Below are positions 59,304 to 64,000 of a stretch of DNA of 64,000 nt, piece by piece (position 1 is the stretch's first letter; every line of letters begins with the position of its first letter). Source of the stretch: Thiobacillus sp. (GTDB taxonomy: Bacteria; Pseudomonadota; Gammaproteobacteria; Burkholderiales; Thiobacillaceae); NCBI RefSeq assembly GCF_018780105.1, contig NZ_JADMKC010000018.1, positions 251,368-315,367 on the forward strand. Direction: 5' to 3'. Below the pieces are notes generated by a model. The model was given only the letters and a program-made list of their open reading frames with translations, was not told where the DNA came from and did not search any database. The position numbers were made by a program, and so were the translations under genes.

Positions 59304-59711
59304 TCACCCCTGGATACTGGTCAACATGCTTTTGATTTGACTGGTGATCCGGGTTAGATTGAATTCATACTGCACGGCGTTCTCGGCAAAGGCGGCGCGC
59401 TCGGCGTCGATGTCCACGGTATTGCCGTCCACGCTGCCTTGCGCCGGGGTGCGGTAGAGCAAGCCGCCGTTGCCCGACAACCCGGCCTTGCCGGCCAGAT
59501 GACCGGGCGACGTGGTCGCCAGCGTCACCCCGCCCGCAGCGGGTGATCCGCTCAGCGCGCCTTGCAGCGCAGCCTTGAAGTCCAGATCGCGCGCCTTGTA
59601 GTTGGGCGTGTCCGCGTTGGCGATGTTGGACGCCAGCACCTGCTGGCGCTGGTCGCGTACACGCAGCGCCTGCTGGTGGAAACTCAATAACTGATCTACG
59701 CCGTTCGACAT
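59304..59711 (-). CDS. flgB: Proximal rod protein FlgB
   Basis: A 135-residue rod protein, first gene of the flgBCDEFGHIJ(KL) block. ATG 59711 (MSNGVDQLLSFHQQALRVRDQRQQVLASNIANADTPNYKARD) has GAGGTG upstream and is preferred to an upstream start near 59747. It is divergent from flgA across 184 bases, in which no convincing flagellar-class promoter was recognised. Confidence 0.95.
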   Translation of the reverse strand: MSNGVDQLLSFHQQALRVRDQRQQVLASNIANADTPNYKARDLDFKAALQGALSGSPAAGGVTLATTSPGHLAGKAGLSGNGGLLYRTPAQGSVDGNTVDIDAERAAFAENAVQYEFNLTRITSQIKSMLTSIQG

Positions 59712-59895
59712 CTTCGTCACCTCTTTGCCTTGCCGCCGTCGCTGCAAAGCCCTTTTTGCGATGACTGCATCCTAGGTGCGCCTCTGTCAATTCAATCGCA
59801 GGAGAAACGGCAGAAAGACCGCCTTATTCGGCTCTTGAAATGCGGCTCGCCTTCCTACACTGGCACTGTGTAAAAGTCTGATGCCAGGAGCCGAC

Positions 59896-60600
59896 ATGTC
59901 ACATTCACCGTTACAAGCCATCCGCAGCGCAGCCGGGCAGATCGCACTCGCCTGCCTGTGCCTGTCCGGCGCGGCGCACGCGGCAGATTCGAGCCCGGCT
60001 GCCCTGCAGGCGCACGCCGAGCATTTCCTGAAAATGCAGGCCGCGGGCCTGCCCGGCAAGCTCAGCGTCAGCGTCAAGCCGCCGCGCAGCACGCCGGACG
60101 CCTGCGACGCGCTGGAGGCCTTCCAGCCGCCCGGCAGCCGCCGCATCGGCAAAACCACCGTAGGGGTGCGCTGTCTGGCGCCGTCGACGTGGACGGTCTA
60201 TCTGCCGGCACAGATCAAACTGATCGGCAGTTATGTGGCGACCACCCAGGCGCTGCCGGCGAACCACGTGCTGACCCTGAGCGATCTGATGCTGCGCGAA
60301 GGCGATCTCGGACAACTGACCAGCGACGTGGCCAGCGATATCGAGGCCATCGTGGGCTACCGCACGGTATCCGGACTGGCGGCCAACGCGCCCTTGCGTT
60401 CCGGGCTGCTGCGTTCGCCGCTGGTGGTGCAGCAGGGGCAAACCACCCGCATCGTGATGAACGGCCCGGGGTTTTCCGTGCAAAGCGAAGGTATGGCGCT
60501 GGCCAATGCCAGCAAGGGCGAGCGGGTGCGGATCAAGACCGCCTCCGGGCAGGTGGTGAGCGGCATCGCCCATGACGGCCAGCAAGTCGTCGTCTACTGA
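59896..60600 (+). CDS. flgA: P-ring assembly chaperone FlgA
   Basis: A 234-residue periplasmic protein that assists FlgI. The signal peptide ends near residue 29 (GAAHA-ADS). The C-terminal SAF-like domain contains NHVLTLSDLMLREGDLG, LRSGLLRSPLVVQQGQTTRIV and GERVRIKTASGQVVSGIA. ATG 59896 is chosen over 59881 because AGGAG at 59886-59890 precedes it. Confidence 0.95.
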   Translation: MSHSPLQAIRSAAGQIALACLCLSGAAHAADSSPAALQAHAEHFLKMQAAGLPGKLSVSVKPPRSTPDACDALEAFQPPGSRRIGKTTVGVRCLAPSTWTVYLPAQIKLIGSYVATTQALPANHVLTLSDLMLREGDLGQLTSDVASDIEAIVGYRTVSGLAANAPLRSGLLRSPLVVQQGQTTRIVMNGPGFSVQSEGMALANASKGERVRIKTASGQVVSGIAHDGQQVVVY

Positions 60601-60602
60601 TT

Positions 60603-60633
60603 CCCCTTTCAGGATGGCCCCCCTTCAGGATGG
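60603..60633. repeat. Short tandem repeat upstream of flgM
   Basis: Two 15-base units, CCCCTTTCAGGATGG and CCCCCTTCAGGATGG, stand one base apart just after the flgA stop. The remaining bases to flgM show no clear promoter. Confidence 0.7.
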
Positions 60634-60711
60634 TTTGCAAACTGACGTTACTGATGTAGCTTAAGGGTGTGCTGTCGTTTCACCCTGCCCGTTCAGTTAC
60701 AGGAAATCGCC

Positions 60712-61005
60712 ATGAAAATTGATCCCAGCCTGAAACTTACCCCGCCCATCTCGGGCGATGCCCGTCCCGCGCAAACCCAGGTCAATCAACGTGCCCAGCC
60801 CGACCAGACCGAGGTGAAACTGAGCGCGCGCGCCTCCGAACTGGCCCAAATGGAGTCCCAGCTGGCATCCATTCCGATGGTAGATCGCGCACGGGTGGAA
60901 AGCATCAAGGAAACCATCGCCAGCGGGCAATATGCGATCAACAGCGGCAACATCGCCAGCAGCCTGCTCGATTCCGTGAAAGAAATGCTCCATGCCGCCA
61001 AGTGA
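60712..61005 (+). CDS. flgM: Anti-sigma-28 factor FlgM
   Basis: A 97-residue, largely disordered protein whose C-terminal half binds and inhibits FliA: VKLSARASELAQMESQLASIPMVDRARVESIKETIASGQYAINSGNIASSLLDS. It is exported when the hook is complete, which releases late genes. ATG 60712 has CAGGAAA upstream. It overlaps flgN by 14 bases. Confidence 0.95.
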   Translation: MKIDPSLKLTPPISGDARPAQTQVNQRAQPDQTEVKLSARASELAQMESQLASIPMVDRARVESIKETIASGQYAINSGNIASSLLDSVKEMLHAAK

Positions 61006-61480
61006 AGCCGCCAGCATCCCGGCCCCACTCGGCCGGCTGGCCGCGGAATGCGCAGCCTGGCAGGCGATGCTCAATGTCATGGGCGAGGAAGAACAGGCGC
61101 TGATCAAGGGCGAGGCCGATCACCTGTCACGCCTGAACGCTTCCAAACTGGCGCAACTGAACACCCTGAACAATCTGGCGAACGCACGCCACGAAATCCT
61201 GCGGGCGGCCGGTCTCAGCGCCGACCACGTCGGCATGAACACCTGGCTGAGCCAGCACGGCCAGCCCGAACACCGCAGCCAATGGCAGCAGCTGTGCCAG
61301 ATGGAACAACAGGCGCAGGCCATGAACCTGCGCATCGGCAAACTGATCGAAATGCGCCTCGCCAGCACCCGCCAGGCGCTGAATGTGCTGATCCACGCCA
61401 CCACCACCCAGGGTGGGCTGTACGACCAAGCGGGGCAGTCGGTCGCCGCGCATACCGGCAAACCCCTCACCGCCGCCTGA
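60992..61480 (+). CDS. flgN: Flagellar export chaperone FlgN
   Basis: A 162-residue helical protein, the chaperone for FlgK and FlgL. It contains LLGRLAAE-like N-terminal residues, the long helix EEEQALIKGEADHLSRLNASKLAQLNTLNNLANARHEIL and a C-terminal Gln-rich amphipathic helix. It is coupled to flgM and converges with mnmC, with only four bases between the stops. Confidence 0.88.
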   Translation: MPPSEAASIPAPLGRLAAECAAWQAMLNVMGEEEQALIKGEADHLSRLNASKLAQLNTLNNLANARHEILRAAGLSADHVGMNTWLSQHGQPEHRSQWQQLCQMEQQAQAMNLRIGKLIEMRLASTRQALNVLIHATTTQGGLYDQAGQSVAAHTGKPLTAA

Positions 61481-61484
61481 TCAC

Positions 61485-63299
61485 TTACCGGCTGTAACGG
61501 TCCGGTGCGATCGCCTGCATCAGTTCGGCCTCCAGCGGACACGGCTGCCCCGTGATCCGGTCCGCCAGCGCCTCTCCCAACAAACCCGCCCACACCATGC
61601 CCCGCGAGGCATAGCCCGCCGCAACATACAGTCCGGCCTGCCCTGAGATCGCGCCCAGCAGCGGCAGGCGGTCCGGCATGGTGGCGCGCAGCGAAGCGCG
61701 CCCGCTAAGTTCGTCCACCGGGACACACGCGCGCACGCCCGGCAGGATCGCTTCCAGGCGCTCCAGATTCAGCAGATCGCTCTCGCGCCGCGGCGCGACG
61801 TCAGGATCATTGTTTTCATAGGTCGCCCCGATGACTGGCTGCGCCCCGCCCGGTGCGATATACCCCTCGCGCGCGATGACGCGGCGGATCTGCGGCAGGC
61901 AACCCGGCGGCAGACGCGTCACCTGGCCGCGCACGGTTTCCAGCGGCCAATCGGCATCGGCCAGCCGTAGCGCGTCGAAGGCATTCGCCAGCACCACCGC
62001 GTCGGCCGTAGCCAGCACCTGCCGATCCTCCGCCTGTACCTGCCAGCCGCCGGCCTCTGCCTGCACGCGTGCAACGACACAGCCGGTGCGCAAGCGGATG
62101 GCGGGATGATCCAGCCAGGCGCGGCACAAACTGTCCGGTTCCACCCAGCCCGCACCCGGGTAGAACACGCCGGGCGCATCCACCGGCCAGTTCGCCAGCT
62201 CGCGCGCCTCGTCGCGCTCCACCCAGCGCGCATATTCAGCGGGCGGCCGGGTTTCGGCCAGGGCCAGCTGTTGTTTCACGGCCACGTCGGCATCGCGCGC
62301 CAGATGCAGGACGCCGCAGGCCGACCAGGCCAGCCTGTCGCCGAGCGCAGGCCACGCGCGCATCGCATGCAGAAAGGCCGCCCGCGTGAAACGTGTCGAG
62401 CGGTTGTCGTCGCGTGAAATCACCGGGCGAAATACCGCCACCGGATTGCCCGACGCCGCCTGCGCCGGCGCATCGGCGCGTTCCAGCACGGTGACGGCGA
62501 CGCCGCGCTGCGCCAGCGCGTGCGCCACCGCCGCACCCGCCACGCCAGCGCCAATGACCACGACGTGGCGCGGCGCCGCACTATCCCCTCGCACCAGGCT
62601 ACCGGAAAAACGCGCGGCCACGCTGGCGGGCGTGTTGCCAGCGCCCGGACGCACGTCACAGGAAAAGCCAGCGCGTTCCAGCCCCAGTCGCACCGCTGCC
62701 ACCGCCGTGCGGCTGGCTACCCGCGCACCGGGCCGGGCCAGCCGCGCCAGGGTATAAAACAGCTTGGGCTGCCACATATCGGGATTACGGGCAGGGTCGA
62801 AGCCATCCAGATATATCGCATCGACCCCGGCCTGCAGTTGGGGCAGGCAATCGCGCACGTCGCCCAGCATCAGCGTCAGTTGCACGTGCCCGCCGTCGAG
62901 CGCGATGCGATGAAACCCCGGCATCGGTAACGGCCAGTTCGCCAGCAGTTCGCGCGACAGCAGTGCGAATTCCGGCCACTGCGCATGCAGGATCGCCAGA
63001 TCGGCCGCGCGGAACGGGTGTTTTTCGATGGACAGAAAATGCAGCCGGGCCGGGCGCGCCGGATCGCTGCGCCAGGCCGCCCAGGTGGCCAGAAAATTCA
63101 AGCCACTGCCAAAACCCGTTTCCAGAACCGTGAAATGCGGACGCCTGGCCCAGGCCTGCGGCACACCGCAGCCCTTCAGGAACAGGGCGTGCGCCTGTGC
63201 TGCGGCATCGGCGGCCGGGTAATACTGATCGTCGTACAGCGCGGAATACGCCACACCGTTCCTGAATTCGAGCGTGGCGGGAAGGAGTGTCTTCGGCAT
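61485..63299 (-). CDS. mnmC: Bifunctional tRNA wobble-uridine enzyme MnmC
   Basis: A 604-residue enzyme that finishes mnm5s2U34 on tRNA. The N-terminal methyltransferase (about residues 1-235) has FTVLETGFGSGLNFLATW and AIYLDGFDPARNPDMW. The C-terminal FAD oxidase starts with VVVIGAGVAGAAVAHALAQRG and ends with AGYASRGMVWAGLLGEALADRI. ATG 63299 (MPKTLLPATLEF) fits the family length. ATG 63314 is an alternative with a somewhat better purine-rich leader. It is divergent from the HlyD-type gene. Confidence 0.94.
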   Translation of the reverse strand: MPKTLLPATLEFRNGVAYSALYDDQYYPAADAAAQAHALFLKGCGVPQAWARRPHFTVLETGFGSGLNFLATWAAWRSDPARPARLHFLSIEKHPFRAADLAILHAQWPEFALLSRELLANWPLPMPGFHRIALDGGHVQLTLMLGDVRDCLPQLQAGVDAIYLDGFDPARNPDMWQPKLFYTLARLARPGARVASRTAVAAVRLGLERAGFSCDVRPGAGNTPASVAARFSGSLVRGDSAAPRHVVVIGAGVAGAAVAHALAQRGVAVTVLERADAPAQAASGNPVAVFRPVISRDDNRSTRFTRAAFLHAMRAWPALGDRLAWSACGVLHLARDADVAVKQQLALAETRPPAEYARWVERDEARELANWPVDAPGVFYPGAGWVEPDSLCRAWLDHPAIRLRTGCVVARVQAEAGGWQVQAEDRQVLATADAVVLANAFDALRLADADWPLETVRGQVTRLPPGCLPQIRRVIAREGYIAPGGAQPVIGATYENNDPDVAPRRESDLLNLERLEAILPGVRACVPVDELSGRASLRATMPDRLPLLGAISGQAGLYVAAGYASRGMVWAGLLGEALADRITGQPCPLEAELMQAIAPDRYSR

Positions 63300-63342
63300 G
63301 GCCGGATGGTACATTGGCTCTGTTCCGTACCGCTTGCCTGCC

Positions 63343-64000
63343 ATGCCCAAACTTCAATCCCTGTTGCGTCTGGCCTTGATCCTGCTGATCCTTGCCGCGC
63401 TGGCCTACGCCGGCTGGCACTTCACCCGACCGCAGCCGCCGGAAGTCGAACTGGCGACCGTGGCACGCGGCACGGTGGAGTCCACTGTGGTCAACACCCG
63501 CGCCGGCACCATCAAGGCCTGCCGCCGCGCCAAACTGGCGCCGGTGTCGGGTGGACAGATCGTCAAGCTGTGGGTGAAGGAAGGCGAACGCGTGAAAGCC
63601 GGACAGCCGCTGCTGGAACTGTGGAACCGCGACCTCGCCGCGCAGCGCGAATTGGCCAGCCGCCAGCTGACCACCAGCGAACAGCGCCACCGCGAAGCCT
63701 GCATCATGGCCGACACCGCCCGCCGCGACGCCGAGCGCACCGAACAACTGGCCGCAAAAGGTTTCGTCAGCCCGCAGCGCGGCGAGGATGCGCGCGCCGA
63801 AGCACGCGCGCGCCAGGCCAACTGCGACGCGCTCGCCGCCGACGTCAAGCGCGCGCAGGCGCAGATCCGCGTGACGCAGGCGGGGATCGAACGCACTACG
63901 CTGCATGCGCCGTTCGCCGGCATCGTGGCGAAAGTCACCGGCGAAGTCGGCGAGTACACCACGCCCTCGCCGCCCGGCATTCCCACCCCGCCCGCGGTCG
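63343..64000 (+). CDS. HlyD/RND-type membrane fusion protein, N-terminal part (cut by window end)
   Basis: Open from ATG 63343 to the last base, 219 codons without a stop. One membrane helix lies at residues 6-26. A biotinyl-lipoyl-like domain follows with VSGGQIVKLWVKEGERVKAGQPLLELWNRD, then a helical hairpin of about 90 residues, then RTTLHAPFAGIVAKVTGEVGEYTTP. This is the adaptor (MFP) architecture of RND or ABC efflux systems. Three cysteines (in IKACRRA, REACIMA and QANCDAL) are unusual for a periplasmic adaptor. The transported substrate cannot be told. Confidence 0.88.
   Translation, partial: MPKLQSLLRLALILLILAALAYAGWHFTRPQPPEVELATVARGTVESTVVNTRAGTIKACRRAKLAPVSGGQIVKLWVKEGERVKAGQPLLELWNRDLAAQRELASRQLTTSEQRHREACIMADTARRDAERTEQLAAKGFVSPQRGEDARAEARARQANCDALAADVKRAQAQIRVTQAGIERTTLHAPFAGIVAKVTGEVGEYTTPSPPGIPTPPAV

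Overview
This window is GC-rich chromosomal DNA from a motile betaproteobacterium. That reading rests on flagellar and chemotaxis gene order, the CheD/CheZ/CheV combination, FliE divergent from FliF, and typical betaproteobacterial housekeeping genes. A Nitrosomonadales/Thiobacillus-like host is my guess, not a proven assignment. Coding density is very high and no gene-free stretch exceeds 300 bases. No transposase, integrase or CRISPR array was seen.

Layout. 1-1655: 3' end of an Mrp/Mnh-type Na+(K+)/H+ antiporter operon (mnhD partial, E, F, G). 1662-3807 (minus): trxB, an Smr-domain gene and a Bcp-type peroxiredoxin. 3967-7984: ftsK, ispD, ispF and thpR, translationally coupled. 8008-10826 (minus): a YgaP-like membrane protein and a PAS-GGDEF-EAL protein. 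11043-12300: tRNA-Asn with its own promoter and terminator, followed by two small accessory genes (J-like and VF530-like). 12354-14739: an orphan NarL-type response regulator and a diguanylate cyclase.

14942-22099 is the filament block: two near-twin, very short flagellins, flaG, fliD, fliS, fliT, a FliK-like gene with a stand-alone FlhB-tail gene, ycgR and cheV. fliE (minus) then faces the full fliFGHIJKLMNOPQR operon (22748-33602). Next comes a globin-GAF-EAL-CZB gene (33688-35910). The minus-strand chemotaxis operon follows: cheA, cheW, three MCPs with near-identical signalling domains, an Aer-like MCP, cheR, cheD, cheB, cheY, cheZ (49347 down to 35952). The minus-strand flgBCDEFGHIJKL block spans 59711-49617. 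Divergent flgA, flgM and flgN follow. The window ends with mnmC (minus) and a truncated HlyD-type adaptor gene.

How it fits together. The window encodes most of the flagellar basal body, hook, export apparatus, switch and filament, plus a complete CheA-CheY pathway. flhA, flhB, fliA, motAB and the master regulator are absent and must lie elsewhere. Candidate sigma-28 promoters of the form T-N-A-A, 15 bases, GCCGATNN-like precede fliC, cheA, flgKL and the globin-EAL-CZB gene, which suggests late-class coexpression. Four c-di-GMP proteins (GGDEF-EAL, GGDEF, YcgR, EAL) are interleaved with these genes and probably tune swimming.
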